Source: Forficula auricularia (taxonomy: Eukaryota; Arthropoda; Insecta; Dermaptera; Forficulidae). Taken from it: a DNA stretch of 64,000 nucleotides. The stretch is taken from NCBI GenBank assembly GCA_024734495.1, contig JALMQS010000153.1:38074568-38138567 (forward strand), in the 5' to 3' direction. The position numbers and the translations under genes are program-made. Below are positions 10,751 through 22,163 of this stretch, piece after piece. Below the pieces are notes generated by a model that was not told where the DNA came from, searched no databases, and saw nothing but the letters and a program-made list of their open reading frames with translations. The stretch's first letter is position 1. The number at the start of each line of letters is the position of its first letter.

Positions 10751-12518
10751 CGTGGAGACCTCGTTGCCTTTTTACTACGAAATAGTATAACAGGTATCTC
10801 CAACTATTTATAATGTAGACGACGGCGACGATCGTAGCTGGTGGCGGTACTACACCTGTCACTGTGGTCTGCTGATAGAAAATTGGGTTCGGGTTCCAAG
10901 ATAATAAACTTCAATAAAAAAGTAAAGATTACTTTATAAATATGACAGTTTATTGAAACACAAGTTATATTGTTGAGTACAGAAGAGTTTAAAAACAAAT
11001 AGTTGTAAAAGTGTAAGTTTTACAAAGATTGATATAATGAATTGAACAGAATGATGTCAGGATCGACTTTCGAATGAGACTCCATGTGAGATCCCCCGGG
11101 TAGGGCTTCCAAAACAAACTCCTGGAGTGACTTCCCAGAGAGACTTTCCGGAGAGTCTGTCTTAGCTTTGTCAAAAGCTTTCCTTTATACTAGAATTCTG
11201 TCAATGTATATGTCTTAAAGCCTCTGTGCCACAACTAAAAATAATTACTTTACACATTTATCTGTTTAATGTTATTTTCAATACGAAAGACAATATGTTC
11301 TTTTAATGAGGTAAGGTCAGGTGGGGTAACTGGGGCCGGGGGCAACTGGGCCAGGGGTCCTGTAACGCCAAGAGCTTTTTAATTTTACAGCATTTTTTTA
11401 GCGCAATTCACTTTTTCATATTGGTGGGAAATTTTCAGTGTTCCTGAATTGGAGAAATTTCTTTAAGTTTATTTTATACTTAAGTACTTAGTTAAGTTAA
11501 TTACTTATTTACTTATTTACCTAGTTATGTGCTTACTTCTTACCTAGTTGCCTTACCCAGTTCCTTGAAAATATTGAGACTTGAGTAAGTACTTAATTAA
11601 GGCTTTCTTAAGCATAAGGAACTTATTTAACTTTATTTCAATGGCTAAAATGAAAATATTTTACTTTAGTTGTTTGATTTATGATACTTTTTTTGTATTT
11701 TCTGTAATAAAAATCGATTTGAAAAATTATACTTGGCGTTTAAACTTAGAATAAAAAAAATAGAGGTCTTGATGCAACTGGGCCAGCCTAGTCAGAGCCC
11801 AATTACCCCGATTCGCTTACATCTTTGATTATTTTTAATCCATATACAAATGAGACTAATTCTACCTACGGCCAGGGCCTTGAGGGATAGGGGAACATGT
11901 CCAACTGCTCAAAATATGTTAAAAATTAAAAAAACAGCAAATAGGCTGGGCTGGTCCAGTTACCCCACAACGCGTTTAACTGGGCCAACCGCAAAACTTT
12001 ACATTCAACTTAAGATAATTCCAAAATTTTGAATAATCAAAAGTTGAAAGTATCATGATTTATTTGAAGAAAATTTCATCTTTCAATTAATATAGTCACG
12101 AGATCTATAAATTGTGAGGAAGCTTAGTTATAGCCAAAAATATGGAGTACTATCCTTGGGAAAACAAAAGAAGCTGGCCCAGTTACCCCACCTGACCTTA
12201 CCTGGCGTTAGAAAATATATCTTGAAATTGTTATTACTTTATTTCCTTACAATTTCCTCTTAAGACACATGGCTTTTGATCCTCATGAATTTCTATCAAA
12301 TGCTTATTTAAATTGTCAATTTCTATTTTCAAAGCGTATGTGAGAAAACATCTGTATCGTAAATGAAAATAATTTATTTGTATTTTTCTGCTTAATATTC
12401 TAATAATATATTTCCCCCTTGTACTCATTTACATTTTCTAAACAGAAAGACAATCTGATCCCCTAATTAGATGTCTGGCATTTTAATACCCAAGCGAAGG
12501 CTGGTTCACCTCTTGACA
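10751..12518. mobile_element. Insertion of unknown type inside the family B foldback
   Basis: The family B sequence ...CCATTGTTAG / GTTTATGGGG... is uninterrupted in the left terminus and in the 16.06-kb copy. Here it is split at TTAG, which occurs on both sides (10747-10750 and 12519-12522), suggesting a 4-bp target duplication. The insert contains the 27-bp-TIR MITE. Its other parts (10804-11300 and 12203-12518) have no feature I recognise; short minus-strand open frames at 10804-11174 show no known motif. Confidence 0.5.
11310..12202. mobile_element. MITE with perfect 27-bp terminal inverted repeats
   Basis: The left end GGTAAGGTCAGGTGGGGTAA plus CTGGGCC is matched exactly, inverted, at the right end (GGCCCAGTTACCCC then ACCTGACCTTACC). 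TA lies at the border on both sides, so a Tc1/mariner or pogo-type origin is possible. Inside, more CTGGGCC and CAGTTACCCC motifs occur near 11350, 11775, 11800, 11955 and 11980. There is no transposase. Confidence 0.8.
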
Positions 12519-12630
12519 TTAGGTTTATGGGGAGAAATTTTTGTTGATCAGTGTTATTAATGAAGGTGGGGTGTTTATTTGTGGCCTATTTACTGATATT
12601 TTTTTTATCTGTATTTGTTTTCTCTCACAG

Positions 12631-13256
12631 ATGACGATGATGACGACGAGGACGATGAGGACAGCTCATCGGCGGTTGTTACACCGACAGTGGCACCGAG
12701 TCGACCCGTATTGACTGTCCAACAACAGTCTGAGGAGATCGCAGCCTCCGGTGAGCAAACAGGTGATGTCGAGGCTGAGGAAGGTGACCCAATCGAAGCT
12801 GAAACAGGCGAGGTGGAGGCCGAAGACGAGGGTGAGAATGAAACGAATCCAGAGGGCCTCTCCTACCAGGGCGAGACGTTAACCGGCGCAGCCAGCGAAC
12901 ACCAGCCAGCACTTCAAGCCCAAGAAGGATTCACCCCTGCATTTGTCAGCGTAGCGTCGGAAACATCGCAGGTCGACGACAACACCATCACCAACACCAT
13001 CAGCAACAATGACAATAACAATGTGAACACAAATACTAATACTGACGATGACGATGACGATGACGACGACGATGACGACGATGAAGATGACTTAGGACTT
13101 GGTGAGGATGATGACGATGATGATGATGACGAATCACCTGATGACGATGACGATGACGATGAAGATGATGATGATGATGATCTCGAGGAGGTGGTCGGCG
13201 ATGTCGGGGCTAGACATACACGTGAGTCAAGGAGATCTAAGAAAGCTCATCGGTAG
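12631..13256 (+). CDS. Terminal exon of an Asp-rich acidic protein
   Basis: A polypyrimidine tract followed by CAG at 12628-12630 gives a strong splice acceptor. The exon opens with two bases that complete a codon started upstream, so the apparent start just before it is intronic. It codes for about 208 residues. First comes an Asp/Glu run, then a Ser/Thr/Pro/Glu-rich region, an Asn/Thr stretch, and three long Asp runs (from about residue 138). The chain ends in a basic tail (ESRRSKKAHR) before the TAG stop. Composition is far more GC-rich than the surroundings. GAT and GAC are mixed in the Asp runs. I do not recognise the protein. Poly-Asp regions often bind calcium or basic partners, but function is not inferable here. 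The upstream exons are not identifiable in the window. Confidence 0.7.
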
Positions 13257-14058
13257 CCCTCCTATATCAAATATATATATATATAATAATATATATACAA
13301 ATAATCAACAACCTCATCAACAACTTCATCATACTATTATTATGTAAATAGAATTTAAAAAAAAGAGCGAAAGTGTGTGTGAGAAAGGGAAAGAGACATT
13401 GATCTATCAAAACTTCGTGTGTTCTATCTTACAAAAAAATTTATCTATCTATCATTATATATAAATATTTAAATTCTATTTATTTATTTATTTATATATT
13501 ATTTATCTATTATTATTATATATTTATTTATTTATTTATTTATAAATCATAATTATCTTCATGTCTTGTCTTTATTCTATTCTAAAAAAAATACGAAATA
13601 CAAAACAAATTTCGATTATGTGAAAAAAAAAATGAAAACGAATTCAGATATATAAAGAGAAATTAATAATTTTTTTCTTATTTTTTTCATTCATAAATTC
13701 CTCCGATTAATTCCATTCTCATTTATATGATTTATTTCCTTACTGCATGGCCGCTCGTTTTTCGCTTTTCATGTTTTTAATTCTAACCGCCTGAAATTAA
13801 AAAAAAAATTAATAAAAAAATAAAAAAATTAACTAACTAACAAATATAATATATATATAATGATATGTAGATACAATCGATTCTCTTATTAATCGAAAAA
13901 AAACACATTACTAGTAATGTTTGGAATGAAAAATACAAAAAAAAAAAAAAAAAATTAATTCAATATGTAGGTACTTAAAAAGTTTAAATTAAAAAAAGTA
14001 TATTTTTTTTTATTTTCTGTAAAGGGCCTCCAATTAAGTATGAAATTTAAATATAGGT
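13257..14058 (+). other. Probable 3' UTR and low-complexity sequence
   Basis: Downstream of the stop lie TATA, TTTA and TATT microsatellite-like tracts. AATAAA-type signals occur near 13808-13825. An A-run lies at 13935-13955. The extent of the transcript cannot be fixed. Confidence 0.4.
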
Positions 14059-14782
14059 TCAACACTTATTATATTAAACGAGCAATTCTTGTATATATAT
14101 TTATAGAATCGTTTTCTCGAAAACGGCTCTTAACGATTTGGATGAAATTCATGGGTTAGGGGGTTTTTGGGTTGGCAATTCGATCTGTCACTGTCTCATC
14201 TTCGGGTAAATTATTTTGATGGGTTTTTTGTTAATTGAAATAATTATTCACAGGTGGTTGTCTTGATAAAAATGTATAATTACATTTGTATTCAATTTAC
14301 TTTTAATAAATAATTGGTTTTTCAATTTTAAATCCCACAAAGATTTTATACCAAATAAAATTTATATTAAAAGTAAGCAATTTAATTGATTATAAAGCGA
14401 GTTTTAAATCCCACAAACAGTTCATAAGAAATATTATTAATATATTAGAATTTGCCAATTTAATGAATTATAAAACTCGATAAATTGTTATTTAATTAAA
14501 AAAAATAATTATACGGAATTTATTTATATAGCTATATACACATAATCTGTGGGCCACTAGAAGGATAGAAATGCAAAAACTGGGTGCGGATAGATCTACG
14601 GGTGCAGTGGGGGTCCTGGGTGGGGCGAAGTGCGGGGTTTCTGGAGCGGAGGGTGGTTCAGGGTGCGTGTTCTATATTTATTTGTATTTTTATCAGAATT
14701 TTAAATTAAAAATAATATTTAATATATAGTTTTAACTGAAGCAAAAAATTACCAAGTATCGCTCGTTGGGTCCAGGTACTAT
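14059..14782 (+). mobile_element. Non-autonomous Helitron, decayed
   Basis: It shares with 7260-8052 the 5' ATTAAACGAGCAATTCTTGT block, the GGGTTAGGGGGTTTTTGG block and the 3' TTTTAACTGAAG...TCCAGGTACTA end. The hairpin has decayed (ACCAAGTATCGCTCGTTGG, 14751-14769), and the end reads CTAT rather than CTRR. Confidence 0.65.
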
Positions 14783-15071
14783 GTCTCAAATCACAAATTT
14801 TTATTATGGCGTAAATTTTTGAAAAAAAAATGAAATTTTTTCTTAATAGAATTTCAATTTTTTTTAAATTGTATATTTTTGGAAAAAATATAGATATTTT
14901 GTATTTTTTTCAAATTCAAAAAAAAGGATCGTCACTGTGCGAATATTCAGAGGCGCTGTAAGCTTTTGCGGGGTCGGGTCGAAAATTTGTGGGGATCCAA
15001 AAAAATACTTCTAAATATAGTATTTATTATAAACACATTATATCATGTTATAATAGGATCATAGAGTATTA
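14783..15071. other. Low-complexity AT sequence next to the hAT fragment
   Basis: A-runs and T-runs dominate at 14815-14925. GTCGGGTCGAAAATTTG at 14974 may belong to the hAT element whose coding fragment follows. Confidence 0.35.
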
Positions 15072-15257
15072 TTAAATAATAATTGTTATAATTTCATTAA
15101 TTACGTCATCAAAATTTGCTATCCCGCTTTTGATAAACAAATTAGCCGAGATGTAAAACATTTCTGCCATCAAAAGGTAATTCTTAATTAATTTTAATCG
15201 CGAAAAATTACAGTCGGCTGAAGATACGGTTACTGGCGTTGTGAACATTATTTTCAA
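15072..15257 (-). pseudogene. hAT transposase C-terminal fragment
   Basis: The minus-strand frame (61 residues) reads TTPVTVSSADCNFSRLKLIK, then NYL, then a short gap and FDDVINEI. This order (a PVT...S.A...FS.LKLIK.YLR block, then FDDVI near the end) is characteristic of the C-terminal dimerisation region of hAT-family transposases, including the ZMYM1-like insect copies. The usual Glu-Arg pair is changed to Asp-Cys, and the rest of the enzyme is absent. The segment is a dead fragment. Its neighbour at 15258-15330 includes a CGCCTTATAAAACGCGG stretch that may be the element end. Confidence 0.6.
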
Positions 15258-15463
15258 GACAATTATATAAATTTGTAAGTTTTAAAGCAGCGCCTTATAA
15301 AACGCGGAGCCGGGTCCCGGGGATTATCACGTCATTAAATTAATATTTTCTTATTTTTATATAATTAAAGAGTAGCAATTCTTCGCAGTGATTTCACATC
15401 ACACGATTATATGTATCTCCTAATTGACTAAATCAAGTATTTTTCTTTTGTATAATTAATAAT

Positions 15464-16395
15464 CACTGCTCAACAAAAATCAAACAAAAATTTGTTTCCA
15501 TAAACAATGGATTCTACTTTGATAATCATGAAATTTTCCGATTTTTTTACAACAGGTCTGAGTTTTGAGATATTATCGGTCAAAATGACGAAAAAATCCA
15601 GGCCATTTTGACCTATTTTTCGAGTCCCATTAAATAATAAACAACAATATTTAAATCAAAATATTTTGTTGACGTAATAGAAAACAGCTTCCTCTTTGAT
15701 TTTCAAATTACTACTCGTTTCAAGCTCAATTAGAACTCGAGTTTTAACTACAAAACTATAACTACGTGATTATAAAGGATTATAAACATAGATAAAAACA
15801 TAAGATCTTAGTTTTTTAGTTATAACCCGAGTATTAATTGAGCTTGAAACAAGTGGTAATTTGAAAATCAAAGAGGAACTTGTTTTCTATTACGTCAACA
15901 AAATATTTTGATTTCAAGTATTGCTGTTTAATATTTAATGTGACTAGAAAATAGGTCAAAATAGCCTTTTTCTTCATTTTGACCGACAACATCTCAAAAT
16001 TCTCACGTTTTGTAAAAAATCGGAAAATCGCATGATAATCAGCTTATAAAACTCTACTGGAATCCATTGTTAGGTTTACTAGGAGAAAAATTACCACTTG
16101 TTTGTAGCTCAATTAGAAATCGAGTTATAAATAAAAAACTAGGACGATATGTTTTTAACTATGTTTATTATCCTTTATAATAACGTAGTTTTAGTTTTTT
16201 AGTTATAACTTATAACTCAAGTTCTAATTGAGATACAAACAAGTGGTAATTTGAAAATCCAAGAGGAAGCCGTTTTCTATTACGTTAACAAAATATTTTG
16301 ATTTCCAATATTGCTGTTTAATAAATATCTAAAGGGACTCAAAAATAGGTCAAAATGGCCTTTTTCGTCGTTTTGACAGATAATATCCCCAATAC
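15464..16395. mobile_element. Foldback family B, second copy with an extra partial palindrome
   Basis: It starts with CACTGCTCAACAAAAATC. Arms at 15500-15765 and 15790-16080 are inverted copies. A third segment (16085-16395) repeats the same arm pair around another centre. The result is two palindromes in tandem sharing modules such as CAAATTACCACTTGTTT and GGTCAAAATGGCC. Confidence 0.75.
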
Positions 16396-16554
16396 AAGAG
16401 CTAATTGGTAATTTTTATTGTTATTTTTGAATTCAGCAAGTGGAAATACATAAGAATCAGCTATTTTTGAGACCGAAACATTTTCATTGTTGGGCATAAT
16501 TAGAGCCGTAATTCTCGTCTGTCGTTTTAACCAGTGTGATTAAATCGATCACTT

Positions 16555-17296
16555 TTTACTTTACCATACAGGGTATGGTCACGTATTGTAATTGTGCATG
16601 AAAAAAGTGGTGTTTTCCTTCTTTTTTTGAAATATCTAAAAAACGGCTGACACTATTTTGATTAAAAAAATTGAGCGAAACCATGGCATTTCGGTCTACA
16701 AAAAGCCCTAATAAGTGAACATCGAAAAAATTATATTTTTTGAGATAATAGTTGTTTTGTCAAAATGTCTGTTATTTAGTCTGTCTGTTAGTCTGTCCGT
16801 TAGTTAGTCTGTGCGTTACCAAATTTTTGTGGACGAGCTAGCTCAAAAGCTAGTGCGAATATCGAAACCAAATTTCACACGTAGTTTTGGTCCATTGAGA
16901 TTAAGAGCTGATTAGATTTTGGTGCACATCGACCCAAAATTAATGGGGTGGAGGGGGGGGGTTTAAAAATTAAAAATTCAGGCCATTTGAGCAAACTCAA
17001 CCAAATTTTGGATACATAATCAGTGGACCCCCAGAAGTCTAAAAATGAAAAAACTAACCGCCCAAAATAGGGGAAGGGGGGGGGGTATAGGGTCAAAAAA
17101 TGAAAATCTTGGCCATTTACCAAACTCAATCAAATTTTGTATACATAATCCGTGGGCCCCCAGGAGTCTAAAAATGCAAAAACTAACCCCCCTCCCCTAA
17201 ATTAATATAAATAATTTTATTAAATATTAAATATAATTGAGGGGCCAGGTTGTATGGTAAAGTCAAGTGGATGGCCACATCAGAACACGTCAGCTT
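16555..17296 (-). mobile_element. Rep-A dispersed repeat, copy 3
   Basis: This is a nearly full copy on the minus strand, from the right palindrome (TTTTACTTTACCATACAGGG, 16555) to the GTTCTGATGTGGCC block (17271-17290). It is the best reference copy for the family in this window. The open frame at 16875-17129 is a by-product. Confidence 0.75.
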
Positions 17297-17942
17297 ATTT
17301 TCATTTAGGGCCGTTCAACACATAAGTACAGAAAATAAATAAATAAAAATATATTTTTTCATTTTAACTTTCTAAAATTAAAACTATATCACCTATATTT
17401 CACTTTAAATTGTAAATATATGTATATTTATAATGAGCATTTTTTTTAAACTTTTGGTTGATATAATATTAGTACCTAATATGAAAAAAACAAAACACTT
17501 GTGCGTGACTATTTCCGAGATTCGATTGTACTTACAAAAACGAATGGATGTATGAATGACACGGGACACACTAATACCATATACAAACTATTCTACTTAG
17601 ACACTTGAATGACAATAACAATAACAAAAAAAACAATATTGTGTATAGATTGTGAACAAAAAAATATGTTTGTTGACTTTAAAAGGTAAGCAAAAGCATG
17701 AATATTAATAATAATATTTCATTAGGCTTTATTTTTTCTCTCCTATATATTATAAATCAAGATATCGTGTCTTTTCTTCAAATTCTTCAAGGTTAGTATT
17801 ATAAATATATTTTCTTTTTCTTTCATTATCACGACATTTTTCTATGTATCGCAAATATATAGCATAGTTTTGCAAATTATTTTATTTTTATAAAAGTTCA
17901 AATGGCCCATAGTATTAAATTTTAAATTTTTAAAGAAATCAC
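17297..17942. other. Unassigned AT-rich sequence
   Basis: I see no gene, TIR or repeat boundary. Confidence 0.5.
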
Positions 17943-18013
17943 GAGAGGTAGTCTACTAGATCCAAAATGAAATGCATAATTTTAATTATATATGAGAAGG
18001 TTTGTATTTACTT

Positions 18014-18110
18014 CATCGGGAATCGTACCCGAGTTCTAAAATTATCAATCCAAGTCAATTGGCTACTCTGTAAGGTGGACGTATCTGATAAATCAATGTA
18101 CTTCGTCATT
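18014..18110 (-). mobile_element. tRNA-derived SINE head
   Basis: Minus strand: TAGCCAATTGAC resembles an RNA polymerase III A box, and GGGTACGATTCCCG resembles a B box, with tRNA-like spacing. Related heads occur at 18883, 37680 and 58290. Confidence 0.55.
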
Positions 18111-18882
18111 AGACTGAGAAATCAAGATTAAATCTTTGAGTAAAATATTTAGAGCGATACATACTAGTATGTCAGAGAAGGATAGACCTCAAAGGGTACA
18201 TTGAAAAAACGATATATTTATAGCTAAGAAATTATATTTGATATGAATAGATGGTGAAGTTAATTATGGCGAAATCGATCTCTGTTCAATAATGAATACC
18301 ATAAATGATATACGTATTTGAAGTATTCTCATATTTTTGGAGCAACTCAAGATATATTAAGAGTTAAGATTCCGCTATTTGAACCAACCACCAATAAGTA
18401 AATTATGAAAATATTGTTATTTGAGTAAAATAGTGGAATAGTTAAATTTAATAGTTGGGTATTTAAATGAAATAATATGTAATTACGACAAGAAATGAAA
18501 TAAACTTGAATATTTTTTATTTATAAACAAAATTTTTGTTAATTTGTTTAAAAAAATATCTTAATTATTAAGATATCACTATTTACAGAAAATCTAAGTC
18601 GTTGTATGATAAAAAAAACATTCGTTTAGATATAATAAGAGGTCTTACTAGAATTAAACAAGACATTCAGTTGATATTAAGAGAAATCTAATAGAATAAA
18701 ATAGATCACTCAAGTATATAATATATTTGGATTTAATATCTAAAAATTTAGTCATATTTGGAATGATTTCGATATATCTTGATTATTAATAAAATATATT
18801 TGGAATAAATAAGAGCTCATTAAAAATGCTCAACTCTATCAATATATTTATTATAAATAAATTGTTATTTCAGTGTAGCCAA

Positions 18883-18975
18883 TTGGCCTGGATTGCTATT
18901 TTAGGCACTCGGGTTTGGTTTCCGAGGGGTGAACACAATCCTTCAGATATATAATTAAAATTATCAAATCCATCT
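18883..18975 (+). mobile_element. tRNA-derived SINE head
   Basis: TAGCCAATTGGCCTGG (A-box-like) is followed by CTCGGGTTTGGTTTCCGAG (B-box-like, able to form a T-arm hairpin). No intact tRNA cloverleaf is present. Confidence 0.55.
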
Positions 18976-19156
18976 CGGATCTACTAGATGACAAATTCTC
19001 GAGATTTTTTTTTTTTATTTAAGTACCTAGTCAGCTATATTATCTGTGTAGATATTATAAATAGAAATCCAATGCAACTAGGCTTTGTGATCAATGAAAT
19101 AAAGCTTTCACGCTAAACGGCGTACGAACGAATAAAGTATTTTTTTACTTAGAGAA

Positions 19157-19185
19157 AATGGTGTAGGTTTTAGGCGAAACATGAT
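19157..19185 (+). repeat. M-motif next to a foldback
   Basis: GGTGTAGGTTTTAGGCGAAA then CATG...TTAAT. Versions of the same motif lie directly outside the foldback arms at 22168-22197 (-) and 22912-22940 (+), and alone at 2138. Confidence 0.55.
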
Positions 19186-19374
19186 ATTAATCAATAAAGT
19201 AAAGGGTGTGTAGTTTCACAGTGAATGAAATAAAACTCAAAGAGGCTTATACAAACTCAACCTGTAAACTCCTGATGATGGACTAATAATCCGAAATTTA
19301 TTGAGTTTGTATAAACCTCTTTGAGTTTTATTTCATTCACTGTGAAACTACACACCCTTTACTTTATTAATTCA
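19186..19374. repeat. Foldback with a hammerhead-like motif in the loop
   Basis: The arms (AATAAAGTAAAGGGTGTGTA and onward) pair almost perfectly: 19190-19258 with 19302-19372. The loop holds the + strand motif CTGATGA...GAAATTT at 19272-19305. Confidence 0.85.
19272..19305 (+). ncRNA. Hammerhead-like ribozyme motif, candidate
   Basis: CTGATGA, T, stem GGA, loop CTAATAA, stem TCC, GAAA, then TTTATTGAG. The core segments are intact, but stem II has only three pairs and stem III is weak. It may be inactive. Confidence 0.4.
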
Positions 19375-19576
19375 TAAATTATAAATGTCGAATCAAGAGT
19401 CGCATGAGCGACTAGACGCAGAGCGAACTATAATTTAGGTGAAATACATAAATATTAATAATATTACCGTATTTTTCGGTCTATAAAATCCACTTTTTTC
19501 CTCATTTTTTTCTATTTAAATTTGAAATCCGTCTTATACATCGAAATCTTCAAAAAATAGTGGAAAGCTAAATATT

Positions 19577-20000
19577 CACTACGGTGCAAAAAAATCGACC
19601 CACTAATAAAAACTTTATTAAATGGCAAATTATTTTTAAAATTTTTACAAATATTCATATAATTTGTACCATTAACCCTTAAACTAACATATTCAATAAA
19701 TTTGTTATTAATTTTTGAATTTTATAAAAAAAAAAAAATAAGTGAAATTAAATTAAAAGATACAATTACAAATTATCATACTTTCTCAATTACCCTTTAT
19801 ATTCAAATAAAGTTTGAATAAAAGATCAAATTCCATTTGAAATATCAATAAAATGCATAATTTCGAATTAAGCATCATTCATAGAAAGTTAAATAAAACA
19901 AAATGGATATTTCTGAAGTTCAAGAAGTTCAAATTGTGTCCCTAATTAATCAAGGGATAAGTCAACAACAAGTGGCAATTACACTTGGAATAAGTAATAA
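19577..20000 (+). pseudogene. Tc1/mariner remnant with transposase N-terminus
   Basis: The TIR-like end CACTACGGTGCAAAAAAATC (19577) resembles the end of the Tc1 element at 52911. From 19903 a frame starts MDISEVQEVQIVSLINQGIS and continues through AITLGISN. This is the first helix-turn-helix of a Tc1/mariner transposase DNA-binding domain. Similarity stops after about 32 residues, and the remaining ~60 codons of the frame are low-complexity. No right TIR is seen, so this is a truncated fragment. Confidence 0.6.
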
Positions 20001-20549
20001 TTTAAATTTTTATTGCATTTGCCATTTTTACTGCATATATTTGCTTATTTCACCGTATTCTGCATATTACTTGCATATTTCAGCATTTTTAACTGCATAT
20101 TTTGGCAGTTTTTACTGCTTAAAAATTCGGTCTCTAGTCATAACTCATAACAGTCATAACACAAGTGAAAAAATACCTTGGAAATAGTACCTAATTAAGA
20201 TTACAAAATTTTTATTACATATAACGCTTTAATTTTAAATAAACTTAGCTACAACAAAAATTAAATATCTAATTAGAAAAGTAATAAATAATTTTTTTTA
20301 TTATTCAAAGTCATTACAATCTGATCAATATAGAAGATCAATGAGTAATTTATTTCTCATAAAATAAATAAATAATTTTATATATAAAAAACATCAACAT
20401 ATTAATTTAAAAACAAAAGTGTATTATAGGAAAGAGCATCGAAAATTGTTTAAAATATAATAAAACCGGTCTAGGATCATTATATTAATATAGGAAATAA
20501 GTTTGGCGTGTTTTATTGAGAACAAATTCAGATATAAGTGTAAATCAAT
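20001..20549. other. Unassigned AT-rich sequence
   Basis: TTTTACTGCATAT-like short repeats occur at 20025-20115. I see no gene. Confidence 0.4.
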
Positions 20550-21331
20550 TTCATCGTACGTAAGAATGTACCCCCGCGCTTCGCAACCATAAATCTCAGA
20601 GCTACGAAATTCAAAACTTAAGCTCGATATAGACTACAAGGTGTACAGCAAGCTTTTAGTTGAAATCAGAACACCGTAAGTGGACATTTACATGAAAGAT
20701 TTTTCGTTTTTTTTTTGTTTTTTTTTCTCAAAAACGGCACTAACGATTTTTTTATTTTGTTTATGGGTTGATTTTTAAAAATAAAGTTTTATTTTGTTCT
20801 CTATAAAATGGGGAACATTTTTGTATATGAAATGCATTTTTATATATTTAATAATTATAACCGATTTGCGATTTGACATGAACGATATTTTGAAAAATAT
20901 AAACGAAAATTCTTTATATCTCAGTACTTATTGGTTCTATTAAATATGGTTTTATTATATGAAATGTTAAGCATATTATTGTGAATAAAACGACACTTTA
21001 TTTTTAAAAGTTGGTTGAAAATTAACCGAGTTAGGAGCTGAAATGTATGTTTAACTTGGAAAATCCTTGTAGAACAATCATATCCTACTTTAATTGCCCA
21101 TCTTATCTTGCTTGTTTATGGCTTGATTTTCAAGTGTCATGAGTTACTTGTCGTGTATAGATTTTAATCCGAGTGAAATAAAGGAAGGGGGTGTAAATAA
21201 GGAGTGTCGTAAAATAAATATTTTAATCATTCATGTATCGTCTTCGCCAAGTCGCAGAACCTTGAAATTTGAAACTTAAGCTATTTAGAGGCAAAAAGTT
21301 ACCGAGCATCGCTCGGTGCTCCAGGCACTTA
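20550..21331 (+). mobile_element. Helitron-like element, 3' end present
   Basis: The 3' hairpin ACCGAGC-atc-GCTCGGT (21301-21317) and CTCCAGGCACTTA end match the 51-kb element. Internal modules GAAATAAAGGAAGGGGGTGT and CTTAAGCTCGATATAGAC are shared. The 5' terminus is not recognisable. Confidence 0.6.
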
Positions 21332-21332
21332 T

Positions 21333-21917
21333 TTATTAAATGTGCGAGTGAGCGATTCTTTCATTAGAATCTAAACAAGACAATTTACTAAAAAGAGGGC
21401 GGATAGAATGATCATTTTCTTCCTCTAGATCTAGGCAAGGATGGCAAATACTAGTCCACACATGTTTCAGACTAATAAGAGATTAATTTCTTAATTCCTA
21501 TTAAATAAAGTAAAGAAAATTTTTGAATTTTTTTTTATACACATTTTAAAATAAAATATAAATAAATATAAATATTTTAATTCCTATTATTCTAGTGACG
21601 ACCTTTTGACTCTATTAGCTAATAAAATATTAAAGCGAAATGAATATCAGATTTGTATATCGTCGACATAGAGTGTAAACCTGCTAACTCCATTTTTGAT
21701 CATATATGACATATTAATACCGTTCGAAAGAATAAGAGATGCAGCATCGTCCAAGTAAAATTGCTACTTAAAATTACGATTATAAGTTGTAGAAAAAAAA
21801 TGTGAAAAATAGTTTTTTCCATAACAACAATATTAAATTTTGTTTGTTTTTTCTCTGCTCTGTAAAATTTCTTTGTTGTGAGTTAGCAGGTTTACTCTCT
21901 AAGGCGATATATATATA
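21333..21917. other. Unassigned AT-rich sequence
   Basis: I see no gene or clear repeat. A (TA)n tract lies at 21907-21922. Confidence 0.45.
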
Positions 21918-21994
21918 TATATAATAATAAAACTTGAGTAAGATACGAGGTAGGTTTCACAAAAAAAGAAATAAAACAAAATTGAATTTTGAAT

Positions 21995-22026
21995 TCGATA
22001 TATTTCGGGAGTTAGCCCATCATCAG
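21995..22026 (-). ncRNA. Hammerhead-like ribozyme motif, candidate
   Basis: Mirror of the + strand motif at 22053-22082. One stem II base differs, so pairing is slightly changed. Confidence 0.4.
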
Positions 22027-22052
22027 GAATCTAAGTTTTTTTTCTTAGACTC

Positions 22053-22082
22053 CTGATGATGGGCTAACCCCGAAATATATCG
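22053..22082 (+). ncRNA. Hammerhead-like ribozyme motif, candidate
   Basis: CTGATGA, T, stem GGG, loop CTAA, stem CCC, C, GAAATATATC. ATATAT after GAA is self-complementary and is followed by C. A dimeric stem III would thus place C at the cleavage position. Confidence 0.45.
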
Positions 22083-22163
22083 AATTCAAAACTCAATTTT
22101 TGTTTTATTTCTTTTTTTGTGAAACCTACCTCGTATCTTACTCAAGTTTTATTATTATATTAA

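Larger units (their letters stand above)
10141..12557. mobile_element. Foldback family B element split by an insertion
   Basis: The ends are CACTGCTCGACAAAAATTTC (10141) and its inverted relative ending GATCAGTG (12557). Inside are two ~280-bp inverted arms (10160-10440 and 10485-10750). The right terminus is separated from its arm by 10751-12518. A second family B element lies at 15464-16395. Confidence 0.75.
17943..18995. repeat. Inverted pair of tRNA-derived SINE heads
   Basis: The left side (17943-18110, -) and right side (18883-18995, +) are inverted copies including GATCTACTAGA and TATATAATTAAAATTAT. Between them is ~770 bp of AT-rich DNA with only weak inverted similarity. The whole may be an old foldback or two SINE copies in opposite orientation. 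Confidence 0.55.
21918..22163. repeat. Near-perfect foldback with paired hammerhead-like motifs
   Basis: The arms 21921-22030 and 22050-22160 are almost exact inverted copies around a poly-T centre. Each arm carries CTGATGATGGGCTAACCCCG followed by AAATATATC: on the - strand in the left arm and on the + strand in the right arm. Confidence 0.9.

Noticed and set aside
12615..12630. Apparent start of the Asp-rich frame
   Set aside because: It reads through a polypyrimidine tract and the CAG splice acceptor; there is no ATG, so the exon must begin at 12631.
12679..12912. Arg/Leu-rich minus frame opposite the Asp-rich exon
   Set aside because: Shadow of the coding strand without a start context or motifs.
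14975..15330. Full hAT element around the transposase fragment
   Set aside because: No matching TIR pair or 8-bp duplication could be found; only the coding fragment is supported.
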